A DNA stretch of 64,000 nucleotides from Haematobia irritans (Eukaryota; Arthropoda; Insecta; Diptera; Muscidae), in the NCBI RefSeq assembly GCF_050003625.1, contig NC_134398.1, positions 20,658,997 to 20,722,996 of the forward strand, given 5' to 3'. Below, piece after piece: positions 12,593 through 25,669 of this stretch (position 1 is its first letter; every line of letters starts with the position of its first letter). Position numbers and translations under genes: made by a program. Below the pieces are notes generated by a model, which was not told where the DNA came from, searched no databases, and saw nothing but the letters and a program-made list of their open reading frames with translations.

Positions 12593-12735
12593 GGACATCG
12601 CTAAATCGACTCAGAATTTAATTCTAAGACGATCGGTATACTAAACGATGGGTCTCAGACTTTTCCTTCTTGGCGTTACATACAAATGCACAAACTTATT
12701 ATACCCTGTACCACAGTAGTGGTGAAGGGTATAAA
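10218..12735 (+). mobile_element. Type B element (mini-me/DINE-1-like), partly duplicated
   Basis: The left end AACCAGTAAGGAAAGTCTAA is followed by a GC-rich hairpin, AGTCGG...CCGACT (10238-10255). The interior has ~153-bp tandem units, each with TATATGGGAGCTATATCTAA and AACCGATTTCAACCAAATTT, then a GACA/GACG microsatellite. The right end is a hairpin, TTATACCCTGTACCAC...GTGG...AGGGTATAA. Positions 10465-11590 are repeated at 11591-12733 (offset 1,126), differing mainly in microsatellite length. The (TA)n plus (GTCY)n layout matches the mini-me elements described in flies, part of the DINE-1 group. Absence of terminal inverted repeats together with end hairpins suggests Helentron ancestry (inference). 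No protein coding. Confidence 0.75.
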
Positions 12736-12780
12736 GAATATAATCAAATGTTTTTTATTTTTTCTGTATTTCCGTTTCTT
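12736..12780. other. 45-bp spacer between inverted type B elements
   Basis: Short AT-rich spacer between the two facing TTATACCC...GGGTATAA ends. Confidence 0.7.
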
Positions 12781-15382
12781 TTTATACCCTTCACCACTAC
12801 TGTGGTACAGGGTGTAATAAGTTTGTGCATTTGTATGTAACGCCAAGAAATAGTGGTCATAGACCCATCTTTTAGTATACCGATCGGCTTAGAATTAAAT
12901 TCTGAGTCGATTTAGCGATGTCCGTCTGTCTGTCTGTCTGTCCGTCCGTCCGTCTGTCTGTATATGTAATTTTGTGCACAAAGTACAGCTCGCAATTTAA
13001 GTCCGATTGTCCTCAAATTTGGCATAGGGCCGTTTCTTGGGACAGAGACAATCGCTATTGGTTTTGGAAAAAATCGGTTCAGATTTAGATATAGCTGCCA
13101 TATATATTTATCACCGATGTGGTCATAGTTATCGTGTTTATCAACCGATTTTCTTGAAATACCTTACATCCAAATATTTTATGAATCTTGAAAATCTTGC
13201 AAACTATCAGCCAAATCGGTTCAGATTTAGATATAGCTCCCATATATATCTTTCGTCCAATTTAGACTCATAGGACCACAGAGGCCAAAGTTTACTACCG
13301 ATCTTCGTGAAATTTTGCACAGAGGGTAGTATTGACATTTTACCAATGCTTGGTAAATTTGATTGAAATCGGTTCAAATTTAGATATAGCTCCCATATAT
13401 ATCATTCGACCGATTTGAACTTATATGGTCTCAAAAGCCAGAGTTTTGCCCTGACTACTTTTAACGATTGTATGTGCCAAATATGGTAAAAATCGGTTCA
13501 GATTTAGATATAGCTTCCATATATATTTTTCGCCCGATATGGACTTATATGACCCTAGAAGCCAGAGTTTTGGCCCAATTTGGTTGAAATCTTGCACAAG
13601 GAGTACAACTTGTAATATAGTCATGTATGCCAAATTTGATTGAAATCGGTTCAGATTTAGGTATAGCTCCCATATATATGTTTTTCTGGTCAAATGGTCA
13701 AAATACCACCATTTTCCTTGTAAAATCGCCACTGCTTAGTCGAAAAGTTGTAAAAATGACTCTAATTTTCCTAATCTTCTAATACACATATATCATAAAT
13801 AAACTTTTGCGACGTTTCCTTAAAATTGCTTCAGATTTAAATTTTCCCATATTTATACCATGCGCCACACTGTGGAACAGGGTATTATAAGTTAGTGCAT
13901 ATGTTTGTAACACCCAGAAGGAGACGACAGGGTGGGTCCCTGAGTCGATATAACCATGTCCGTCTGTCCGTCCGTCTGTCTGTGAACACATTTTTGTGAT
14001 CAAAGTCTAGGTCGCAATTTAAGTCCAATCGCCTTCAAATTTGGCACATGTTCCTAATTTGGGTCAGAATAGAAACCTATTGATTTTGGAAGAAATCGGT
14101 TCAGATTTAGATATAGCTCCCATATATATCTTTCGCCCGATATGGACCCAGCAGCCAGAGTTTTATACCGATTTGCTTGAAATTTTGTACAAACATAACA
14201 CTTAGTCGTATAGTCAAGTGTGCAAAATTTGATTGAAATCGGTTCAGATTTAGATATAGCTACCATATATATCTTTCGCCCGATATGGACTTATATGGCC
14301 CCAGAAGCCAGATTTTTGGCCGAATTTGCTTGAAATTTTGCACTAGGAGTACAATTAGTAGTATAGTCAAGTGTGCAAAATTTGATCGAAATCGGTTCAG
14401 ATTTAGATATAGCTCCGATATATATCTTTCGCCCGATATGGACTACTATGGTCCTAAAAGCCAGAGTTTTGGCCCAATTTGGTTGAAATTTTGCACAGGG
14501 AGTAGATTTAGCATTGTAGCTATGCGTGCCAAATTTGGTTGAAATCGATTCAGATTTAGATATAGCTCCCATATATATCTTTCGCCCGATATGCACTTAT
14601 ATGGACCCAGAAGCCAGAGTTTTATCCCGATTAGCTTGAAATTTTGCACAAGTAGTACAATTGATAGTATAGTCATGTGTGCCAAATTTGATTGAAATCG
14701 GTTCAGATTTAGATATAGCTTCCATATATATTTGTCGCCCGATATGGACTTATATGGCCCCAGAAGCCAGAGTTTTGGCCCAATTTGGTTGAAATTTTGC
14801 ACTAGGAGTACAATTAGTAATATAGTCATGTGTGTCAAATTTGATTGAAATCGGTTCATATTTAGATATAGCTCCCATATATATGTTTTTCTGATTTTGA
14901 CAAAAATGGTCAAAATACCAACATTTTCCTTGTTAAATTGCCACTGCTTAGTCGAAAAGTTGTAAAACTGACTCTAATTTTCCTAAACTTCTAATACATA
15001 TATATCGAGCGATAAACCATAAAAAAACTTTTGCGAAGTTTCCTTAAAATTGCTTCAGATTTAAATGTTTCCCATATTTTATTTTTTACTAAAATTGTCT
15101 TCCACCCTAGTGCATTAGCCAACTTAAATTTTGAGTCTATAGACTTTGTAAAAGTCTATCAAATTCTGTCCAAATCGACCGATATTTAAATGTATGTATT
15201 TGGGACAACCCATTATATATAGCCCCTAGCCTGAATCTTAATCGGGCTCCCACTTTATCCTCACCTAACCTAACCTAGCCCCCAACACATTTGACGGATA
15301 TGGTATCAAAAATTTAGATCTACAAAGTGGTGCAAGGTATAATATAGTCGGCCCCGCCCGACTTTAGACCTTCCTTACTTGT
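12781..15382 (-). mobile_element. Type B element(s), minus orientation, two joined pieces
   Basis: It starts with the right-end hairpin (TTATACCCTTCACCACTACT) and ends with the left-end signature, read on minus as AACAAGTAAGGAAGGTCTAA plus the GTCGG-type hairpin. At about 13852 the internal segment ending TTTTCCCATAT is joined directly to a second right end, TTATACCATGCGCCACACTG, so the region holds a truncated element fused to a fuller one of a slightly different subfamily. The 153-bp units give long but spurious minus-strand frames (up to 155 codons at 14446-14913). A CCTAACCTAACCTA patch lies near 15262. Confidence 0.75.
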
Positions 15383-15489
15383 TATTTCAAATCAATTGTT
15401 ACACAAAATTGATTAAAATGATATAAAAGCCTCATAAAAAGAGAACATGATAAGCTAGACATTTCGTTAGACATACAAGCAATTATAGG

Positions 15490-17310
15490 AGTCATCAATG
15501 TCAAATTTTGTCAAAATTTTATTTCTGTAGAAAATTTTGTCAAAATTTTATTTCTATAGAAAATTTTGTCAAAATATTATTTCTAAAATTTTGCCAAAAT
15601 TTTATTTCTATAGAAAATTTTGTCAAAAGTTTAACTCTATAGAAAATTTTGTCAAAATGTTATTTCTAGAGAAAATGTTGTCCAAATTTTTTTTCTATAG
15701 AAAATTTTGGCAAAATTTTATTTCTATACAAAATTTTGTCTAAATTTTATTTCTGTAGAAAATTTTTTTCAAAATTTTATTTCTATAAAAAATTTAGTCA
15801 AAATTTTATTTCTATCGAAAATTTTGTCAAAAATTTTATTTCTATAGAAAGTTTTGTCAATATTTTATTTCTATAGACAATTTTGACAAAATTTTATTTC
15901 TATAGAAAAATTTGTCAAAATTTTATTTCTGTAGAAAAATGTGTTAAAATTTTATTTCTATAGAAAAATTTGTCAAAACTGTATCTCAATAGAAAATTTT
16001 GACAAAATTTTATTTCTGTAGAAAAATTTGTTAAAATTTTATTTCTATAGAAAACTTGTTAAAATTTTGTGTCTATAGAGAGTTTTGTCAAATTTTTTTT
16101 TTCTATAGACAATTTTGTCAAAATTTTATTTCTATAGAAAAATTTGTCAAAATTTTATTTCTGTAGAAAAATGTTGTCAAAATTTTCTTTCTATAGAAAA
16201 TTTTGTCAAAATTTTATTTCTATAGAAAATGTTGTCAAAATTTTATCTCGATAGTAAATTTTGTTAAATTTCATTTTTAGAGAAAATTTTGTCAAAATTT
16301 TATTTCTATAGAAAATTTTGTCAAAATTTTATTTCTATAGAAAATTTTGTCAAAGTATTATTTCTAAAATTTTGCCAAAATTTTATTTCTATAGAAAAAT
16401 TTGTCAAAATTTTATTTCTATAGAAAATTTTGTCAAAAGTTTAACTCTATAGAAAATTTTGTCAAAATGTTATTTCTAGAGAAAATGTTGTCCAAATTTT
16501 ATTTCTATAGAAAGTTTTGGCAAAATTTTATTTCTATAGAAAATTTTATCTAAATTTTATTTCTGTAGAAAATTTTTGTCAAAATTTTATTTCTATAAGA
16601 AATTTAGTCAAAATTTTATTTCTATCGGAAATTTTGTCAAAAATTTTATGTCTATAGAAAGTTTTGTCAATATTTTATTTCTATAGACAATTTTGACAAA
16701 ATTTTATTTCTATAGAAAAATTTGTCAAAATTTTATTTCTGTAGAAAAATGTGTTAAGATTTTATTTCTATAGAAAAATTTGTCAAAACTGTATCTCAAT
16801 AGAAAATTTTGACAAAATTTTATTTCTGTAGAAAAATTTTTTAAAATTTTATTTCTATAGAAAAACTTGTTAAAATTTTGTGTCTATAGAAAGTTTCGTC
16901 AAAATTTTATTTCTATAGACAATTTTGTCAAAATTTTATTTCTGTAGAAAAATGTTGTCAAAATTTTCTTTCTATAGAAAATTTTGTCAAAATATTATTT
17001 CTATAGAAAATGTTGTCAAAATTTTATCTCGATAGTAAATTTTGTTAAATTTCATTTTTAGAGAAAATTTTGTCAAAATTTTATTTCTATAGAAAATTTT
17101 GTCAAAATTTTATTTCTATAGAAAATTTTGTTAAAATTTTATTTTTGCAGATAATTTTGTCAAAATTTTATTTCCTTAGAAAATTTTGTCAAAATTTTAT
17201 TTCGTTAGAAAATTTTGTCAAAATTTTTCTGGAGAAAATTTTGTCCCAATTTTATTTCTATAGAAAATTTTGTCAAAGTTTTATTTCTATAGGAAATTTT
17301 GTCAAAAATT
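15490..17310 (+). repeat. 30-bp satellite with ~785-bp higher-order repeat
   Basis: Plus-orientation satellite arranged as two long tandem blocks: TTCTAAAATTTTGCCAAAAT at 15581 recurs at 16372, and ATCTCGATAGTAAATTTTGT at about 16245 recurs at about 17026. Many unit-specific variants recur in the same order, showing that blocks of about 26 monomers were duplicated together. Confidence 0.9.
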
Positions 17311-18234
17311 GGTTAAAATAAATATTATTGGAATTTTTCTATTCCAAAAAAAGGCTAATTTTACAAATGACAACAACAAAAATTATTCCTCTTTATTTTT
17401 TCTGCATTAGTTGTTGAAGTGATCATAGTGTACATTATTGTATAAAACAAAAATGTTTCATGTTCCCCGTCCAAAAATAGCATTATGCTCTTCAAATATG
17501 TTTGAGGTCATCATATTCCTTCTCTGGGTATGTATGTATGTAGCAGATATGTTTAAAGCCCTCATTTTCTCTCATACATTGCCATAGTGCAATAAACCAC
17601 AGTCTACTTCTAAAGACCTTGTTATTATCGACAATGCGTCTGTTTCATTAACCATTGATTTTTTTTTTGATTCAGGAGAGTGGAGATTGTAGTGAAAATC
17701 TCCCCTCTCCTGAATAAAAAAAGGCGTTCTGGGAAATTTTGATACATTGCTTTATTTTTGACTTTACTCAAACAAATTAATGTTCCCATTATTCTTTCTT
17801 TTGTAACCACAAGACAATTGCCTAAAAAATCACATTAACAAAATTGGATCCATAATAATAAAAATAAAGACTCTAAGTATAACCAAATACCACAACAATC
17901 TCTGTCGAAAACAAAAAAAATAATAAATAAAACTACAGGAGATTGGTTACATTAAAACACTATGGAGGCAAATGTCATTAACTTTAATGTCATTGTGGTA
18001 TAGATTTCATTGCTTTGAAATATTACCGAAATTTGACAGAAATTCCACAACTTGGATAAAGGAAAAATGTATTCCCATATCTCTGGCAAGTGCTTTGTCA
18101 AAATATATAATGGTAGCCACAGTAATTTAATATCAAAAAGATATGGAAACAATAAAATAAAAAATGTGAATATGCAGGCAAAAGTTCAGACAGGACGAAT
18201 CTCAAATAAAAGTTCTCCTTAAAACAGTGACAGT
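17311..18234. other. Intergenic DNA with no supportable gene
   Basis: AT-rich single-copy-looking sequence. Two short minus-strand frames (17625-17810, 17952-18152) lack recognisable domains and neighbouring exons, and are not called. Confidence 0.5.
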
Positions 18235-18490
18235 TGTCCTATACTGACATCACATACCAAATATCAACCGGATCGGATTAACTTTGTTGCCAGATTTCAA
18301 ATCTAGCAATCGGTTTATAATTGTATCCCAATTTTCACATAATTTTTATCTGGAGTACCAAATTTTAACCTGATTGGATTAAATTTTCTCCTTCAAGAGG
18401 CTGCGAAATTTAAATCTGTGGATCGGGTTATATGGACAAAATATGTTTTTATGAACCGATATGGACGAATTTTTGCATAGTATCTAAACC
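18235..18490 (+). repeat. Decayed type C tandem-unit relic
   Basis: It contains CATACCAAATATCAACCGGA, TCGGATTAACTTTG, CTTCAAGAGGCTGCGAAATT and GTGGATCGGGTTATATGG. These correspond in order to the unit landmarks at 51140-52150 (ACCAAATTTCAACC, GATCGGATGAATTTTG, CCAAGAGGCTCCG, GGGATCGGTTTATATGG). Confidence 0.65.
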
Positions 18491-18577
18491 TGTGGACAGG
18501 AAACTGTCTTAAACTCAAATCATGACGACTCTTCCAACGGAAAGAACTGAACTTACAAAAAAAAAAAAAAAAAATAC

Positions 18578-21455
18578 AACATTTTCTATAGAAATCAAAT
18601 TTTTACAAAATTTTCGTTAAAAATTGAATTTTGACAAAATTTCATATAGAAATACAATTTTGACAAAATTTTCTGTAGAAATAAAATTTTGACAAAATTT
18701 TCTATAGAAATAAAATTTTTATAAAATTTTCGATAGAAATAAAATTTTTACAAAATTTTCTATAGAAAAAAATGTTGACACAGTTTTTTGTAGAAATAAA
18801 ATTTTGAAAAAATTTTGTACAGAAATAATATTCTGACAAAATTTTCTATATAAAAAAATATTGACAGAATTTTTTGTATAAATAAATAAAAATAAAAAAT
18901 GTTAATACACAGGCAAAAGTTCAACCAGGACGAAAATAAGACCCTCAACTAAAGTTCTCCTAAAGTCAGTTTATAGAAATCAAATTTTTAAAAATTTTCT
19001 ATAAAAATAAAATTTTGACAAAATTTTCTGAATAAATAAAAATTTGACAAAATTTTTTATAGAAATAAAATTTTGACAAGATTTTCCATGGAACTAAAAT
19101 TTTGACAAAATTTTCCATGGAACTAAAATTTTGACAAAATTTTTATCGAAATATAATTTTGACAAAATTTTCCTTAGAAATAAAATTTTGACAAAATTTT
19201 CTATAGAATTAAAATTTTGACAAAATTTTCTGAAGAAATAAGATTTTGACAAAATTTTCCATATATACAAAAAAAGTTCTACTATAAAATTTTTACAAAA
19301 TTTTCTATAGAAATAAAAATTTGACAAAATTTTCTATAAAACTTAAATTTTGACGAAGTTTTCTATAGGCATAAAATTTTGACAAAATTTTCCGTAGAAA
19401 TAAAATTTTGATAAATTGTTTTATAGAAATAAAATTTTGACAAAACTTTCTATAGAAATAAAAATTTGACCATATTTGCTATAGAAATAAAATTTTGACA
19501 AAATTTTCTATAGAAATAAAATTATGACAAAATTTTCTAAAGAAGTAAAATTTAGAAAAAATTTTCTATAGAAATAAATTTTTGACAAAATTTTCTATAG
19601 AAATAAACTTTTGATAAAATAATTAATAGAAATAAAATTTTGATAACATTTTTTAAAGAAATAACATTTTGACAAAATTTTCTGTAGAAATTAAATTTTG
19701 ACAAAATTTTAGATACATATAAAATAAATTCTAATATAAAATTTTTACAAAATTTTCTATAGAAATAAAATGTTGACCAAATTTTCTATAGAAATAAAAT
19801 TTTTACAAAATTTTCCGTGCAAGTAAAATTTTGATAAATTGTTCTATGGAAATAAAATTTTGAAAAAATTTTCTATAGAAATAAAATTTTCTATAGAAAT
19901 AAAATTTTGACAGAATTTTTTGTTAAGTAAAATTTTGACAAAATTTTCTAAAGAACTCCATTTTTGTATCAAAATTTCCTATAGAAATAAAATTTTGACA
20001 AAATTTTTATCGAAATATAATTTTGACAAAATTTTCTTTAGAAATAAATTGTGACAAAATTTTCTATAGAAATAAAAATTTTACAAATTTAAAAAAAATT
20101 TACAAAATTTGTATCAAAATGTAATTTTGACAAAATTTTCCTTAGAAATAAAATTGTGCCAAATTTTCTATAGAAATAAAATTTTGACAAAATTTTCCGT
20201 ATATAAACAAAAATTCTAATATAAAATTTTTACAAAATTTTCCATATATATAAAAAAATATATAAAATAAATTCTAATAAAAAATTTTTACAAAATTTTC
20301 TATAGAAATAAAATCTTGACCAAATTCTATTTTTACAAAATTTTCTATAGAAATAAAATGTTGACCAAATTTTTATAGAAATACAATATTGACAAAATTG
20401 TCTATAAAATTAAAATTTTGACAAAATCTTCTATAGAAATAAAATTTTAACAAATTTTGTTACAGAAATAAAATTTTAACAAATTTTTCTACAGAAATAA
20501 AATTTTGTCAAAATTTTCTATTGAAATAAAATTTAGACAAATTTTTCTATAGAAATAAAATGTTGACAAAATTTTCTGTAGAAATAAAATTTTGACAAAA
20601 TTTTCGGTAGAAATAAAATATTGACAAAATTTTCCATATATATGAACAGAGTTTCTAATATAAAATTTTTAGAGAATTTTCTATAGAAATAAAAATTTGA
20701 CAAAATTTCTATATATTGTTTTCTATAGGCATAAAATTTTGACAAAATTTTCCGTAGAAATAAAATTTTGATAAATTGTTCTAAAGAAATAAAATTTTGA
20801 CAAAACATTCTAAGAAATAAAAATTTGACCATATTATCTATAGAAATGAAACTTCCACCAAATTTGCTATTGAAATAAAATTTTGACAAAATTTTTTATT
20901 GAAATAAAATTATGACACAATTTTCTAAAGAAGTAAAATTTTGACAAAATTTTCGATAGAAATAAACTTTTGATAAAATAATTTATAGAAATAAAATTTT
21001 GACAAATTTTTTAAGAAATAAAATTTTGACAAAATTTTCTGTAGAAATAAAATTTTGACAAAACTTTCCATATATATAAAAAAAATTTTAATATAAATTT
21101 TTTGCAAAATTTTCTATAGAAATAAAATTTCGACAAAATTTTCTAAAGAAATACAATTTTGACAAAATTTTCTATAGAAATAAAATTTTGACAAAACTTT
21201 TTATAGAAATAAAAATTTGAAAAAATTTTCTATAGAAATAAAATTTTGACAAAATTTTCTACAGAAATAAAATTTTGACAAAATTTTCAATAGAAATAAA
21301 ATTTTGACAAAATTTTTTATACAAATAAAATTTTAACAAAATTTTCTATATAAATAAAATTTTAACAAAATTTTCTATAGAAATAAAATTTTAACAAAAT
21401 TTTCTATAGAAATAAAAAATAGAAATAAAATTTTGACAAAATTTTGTTTATTTTT
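18578..21455 (-). repeat. 30-bp AT-rich satellite array, minus orientation
   Basis: Long minus-orientation array of TTTCTATAGAAA plus ATAAAATTTTGACAAAAT units. It is briefly interrupted at 18885-18965 by sequence (GGCAAAAGTTCAACCAGGAC) that resembles the flank at 18177-18200, again a copy of neighbouring DNA. A longer variant with CATATATATAAAAAAA and TTCTAATATAAAATTTTTAC recurs near 19260, 19710, 20210, 20636 and 21068. Minus-strand frames up to 118 codons are repeat artefacts. Confidence 0.9.
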
Positions 21456-22464
21456 CACCTCTTTGAAAAACACTGTGCATAATTGTAATAAACAAAGCTC
21501 TTTGCCAAATATTTTGGTCACTCTTTGTTAGAGCAAAAAATGAAAAACAAAAAATTTGTCTTCAAAATGTCATCTCATTTTGTTATTAAAATTTACAAAA
21601 GAGTTTAAGTTTTGTATGGCAATAGTCAAGTGGACAGACAAATAAGACTGGCAGAATGATAGGCAAGCAAGCAGGCTGACAGGATGAATAGTTCAACAGA
21701 CAGATGGACAAAACAAACCATAAAGAATATCCTCTTTTCATTTTTATTGTTTGCTATTCTTTTTGTTTTTTTTTCTTGTTAGATAAATGGCACAAATGCA
21801 TTTTTCCAATGCCAGAATTTTTCCTTATTCCATTGAAATGGGATGAATTTATTATGGAATTTGTTGAAGAAAGGGTAAGAGTGTGACAAAATCTAGGAAA
21901 TATTGGCATAAATCCAATTGTGTAGTAAGCGTACAAAATATCCTTTTCCTCATACAGGATTCAACCATTCAAACCAAGTATTAAGTCATAGAGAAAGATG
22001 GAAATTTTGTTCTTTTTGTTGTGTGTTGGCTTTTTAGGAAACAAGAAAACAATCCTGGTCCAGCCACATAAGGAAGCTTGAGGTTGGCAATGTTTGTTGA
22101 GTTAAGTTAAGAGAGCCTGTGTAGATGCTCAGGATGCTGACAAATGCCATTTTGAGTTTGGGGGCTAAGGAGTTGTTTGTATGGAATTGCAGTAAAAATG
22201 TTTTTATTTGGTTAATAAAAACATAATATCCTTGTACACTTACACTCATACACATAAACCGAAATGACAACATAATAAAAAATATTTAGTATTTACAAGC
22301 AGCTCTTTGTGCCAAATACACAAAAAACAAACAACAAATCAAATCTACACAAAAATAAAAGCAAAAACTATACACATATACCAGAAAGGGTATGAAGGGA
22401 AGAAAAGACAGAACATATTTCGCCATGTTATGTCAGCAGATATACACTTAATAATAACAAAAGT
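21456..22464. other. Intergenic DNA with no supportable gene
   Basis: No gene recognised. There is a weak GACA/GGCA-rich stretch at about 21625-21715, and overlapping opposite-strand short frames at 21704-21936 that are mutually exclusive and unsupported. Confidence 0.5.
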
Positions 22465-25400
22465 GTAGACTCAAATTTTCTAGAAAAATAAAAAAAAATG
22501 TTGGCAAAATTTTCTAGCGAAATAAACTTTTGACAAAATTTTTTATCGAGGTAAATTTTGACAAAATTTTCTATAGAAATAAAATTTTGACAAAATTGTC
22601 TAGAAAACTTAATTTTTGACAAAATTTTCCAGGGTCATAAAATTTTAGCAAAATTTTCTAGAAAATGAAATAAAATTTTGGTGAAATTTCCTAAGAAATA
22701 CAATTTTGACAAAATATTGTATGGAGGTCAATTTTGATAAAATTTTATCGAGAAATAAAGTTTTGGCAAAATTTTCTATAAAGGTAAATTTTTACAACAT
22801 TTTCTAGGAAAATAAAATAAAATTGTTGCAAAATTATCTAGAGAAATAAACTTGTAACGAAATTTTCTATCGAGGTAAATTTTAACAAAATTTTCTCTTG
22901 AAATAAAATTTTGACGAATTTTCTTAAGAAATTATCAAAATTTTCTAGAAAAATAAAAAAAAATTTTTTCAAAATTATCTAGAGAAATAAACTTTTGACG
23001 AAATTTTCTATCGAGGTAAATTTTGACAAAATTTTCCAGAGAAATAAAATTTTAACAAAATTTTCTAGAAAACTTAATTTTTGACAAAATTTTCCAAAGT
23101 CATAACATTTTAACAAAATTTTCTAGAAAATGAAATAAAATTTTGACGAAATTTCCTAAGAAATACAATTTTGACAAAATTTTGTATGGAGGTCAATTTT
23201 GATAAAATTTTCTCGAGAAATAAAGTTTTGGCAAAATTTTCTATAAAGGTAAATTTTTACAAAATTTTCTAGAAAAATAAAATAAAATTGTTGCAAAATT
23301 ATCTAGAGAAATAAACTTTCTACAAAATTTTCTATCGAAGTAAATTTTGACAAAATTTTCTATAGAAATAAAATTTTGGCAAAATTTTTTAGAAAAATAA
23401 AATTTTAACAAAATTATCTAGAAAACTTAATTTTTGACAAAATTAAATGTCATAAAATGTTAACAAAATTTTCTAGAAAATGAAATAAAATTTTGGTGAA
23501 ATTTCCTAAGAAATACAATTTTGACAAAATTTTGTATGGAGGTCAATTTTGATAAAATTTTATCGAGAAATAAAGTTTTGGCAAAATTTTCTATAAAGGT
23601 AAATTTTTACAAAATTTTCTAGAAAAATAAAATAAATTTTTTCAAAATTATCTAGAGAAATAAACTTTTGACGAAATTTTCTATTGAGGTAAATTTTGAC
23701 AAAATTTTCTATAGAAATAAAATTTTTACAAAATTTTCTAGAGAAATTAAATTGTGAAAAAAATTCTAGAAAATAAAATGAAATTTTGACGAAATCTCTT
23801 TAGAAATACAATTTTGACAAAATTTTGATAAAATTTTCTATAGAAATAAAATTGTGACAAAATTTTCTAGAGAAATACATTTTTGTAGAAATAACATTTT
23901 TGAAAATAGTTGATCAAAAACGTCAAAATAAAATATTGTAAATTTGGTACAGTTTTGGAAAAATTTTCTTAAAATTATGGCAACCGTGTCTGCAAATCCA
24001 AAATTTTTGATAGAAATAAAATTTTGACAAAATTTTCTAGAGAAATACAATTTTGACAAAAATTTCTAGAGAAATTAAACTGTGAAAAAATTCTAGAAAA
24101 TAAAATAAAATTTTGACAAAATTTCTTAAGAAATTATCAAAATTTTATAGAAAAATAAAATAAAATTTTTTCAAAATTATCTAGAGCAATAAGTTTTTGA
24201 CAAAATTTTCTATCGAGGTAAATTTTGACATAATTTTCAATGAAATAAAATCTTGATAAAATTTTTTAAAATAAAATCTTGACAAAAATAAAATCATGAC
24301 AAAAATTTCTAGAGAAATTAACTTGTGAAAAGAATTCTAGAAAATAAAATAAAATTTTGACAAAATTTTGTATGGAGGTCAATTTTGATAAAATTTTCTA
24401 GGGAATTAAAATGTTGACAAAATTTTCTTGAGATATAACATTGTGACAAAATTTTCTAGAGAAATAAATTTTTTGTAGAAATAACATTTTTAAAAATATT
24501 TGATCAAAACGTCAAAATAAAATATTTTAAATATGAAATAGTTTTGGAAAAATATTTTTAAAATTATGGTAAATTATTTTTTACACGAGTGGCAACCGTG
24601 TCTGCAAATCCAAAATTTTTGATAGAAACAAAATTTTGACAAAATTTTCTAGAGAAATACAATTTTGACAAAAATTTCTAGAGAAATTTAACTGTGAAAA
24701 AATTCTAGAAAATAAAATAAAATTTTGACGAAATTTCTTAAGAAATTATCAAAATTTTCTAGAAAAATAAAATAAAATTTTTTCAAAATTATCTATTTAG
24801 AACAATAAGCTTTTGACGAAATTTTCTACGAGGTAAATTTTGACATAATTTTCTAGAGAAATAAAATTTTTCTAAAATTTTCAAGAGAAATAAAATCTTG
24901 ATAAAAATTTCTAGAGAAATTAAATTGTGAAAAGAATTCTAGAAAATAAAATAAAATTTTGACGATATTTCTTAAGAAATACAATTTTGACAAAATTTTG
25001 TATCGAGGTCAATTTTGATAAAATTTTCTAGAGAAATAAATTTTTGACAAAATTTTCTTGAGAAATAAAATTGTGACAACATTTTGTAGAGAAATAAATT
25101 TTTTGTAGAAATAACATTTTTAAAAATATTTGATCAAAAACGTCAAAATAAAATATTTTTAAATTTGGTACAGTTTTGGACAAATTTTCTTAAAATTATG
25201 GCAAATTATTTTTGACACGAGTGGCAACCGTGTCTGCAAGTCCAAACTTTTTGATAGAAATAAAATTTTGATAAAATTTTCTAGAGAAATAAAAATTTTA
25301 CAAAATTTTCTAGAGAAATAAAATTTTGATAAAATTTACTAGAGAAATAAAATTTTAACAAAATTTTGTTGAGAAATAAAACAAAAAATTGGCGAAATTT

Positions 25401-25570
25401 TCTTAAGAAATAAAGTTTTAAAAATATTTTCTATGGAGTAAATGTTGACAATATTTTCTAGATAAATCAAATTTTGATTATTTTGATAATTTTCTAGAGA
25501 AATAAAATTTTGACTAAATTTACTAGGGAAATAATATTTTGGAAAATATATGATCAAAAACGTCAGAATA
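22465..25570 (-). repeat. Variant 30-bp satellite with long higher-order repeats
   Basis: Satellite of the minus type in which TCTATAGAAA is often TCTAGAGAAA or TCTAGAAAAATAAAATAAAA. Higher-order units carry non-satellite segments: GTATGGAGGTCAATTTTGAT near 22719, 23183, 23533 and 24370, and a block with TTGATCAAAAACGTCAAAAT followed by GGCAACCGTGTCTGCAAATC near 23986, 24598, 25230 and (diverged) 25648, giving spacings of about 612, 632 and 418 bp. Confidence 0.88.
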
Positions 25571-25669
25571 AAATTTTTTAAACTTAGTAGATTTTTGGAA
25601 AGAAAAAAATTTTTTTTGGTATATTATTTTTGACACGAGTGGCAACCATATCTGCAGATCCAAACTTGA

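Noticed and set aside
14446..14913. 155-codon minus-strand frame
   Set aside because: It lies wholly in type B tandem units, and a partly overlapping frame on the same strand (14291-14596) is equally open.
1..25570. Regular ~30-bp repeats as a CRISPR array
   Set aside because: There are no unique spacers between repeats (contiguous monomers), the repeats are AT-rich and diverged, there are no cas genes, and the surroundings are eukaryotic.
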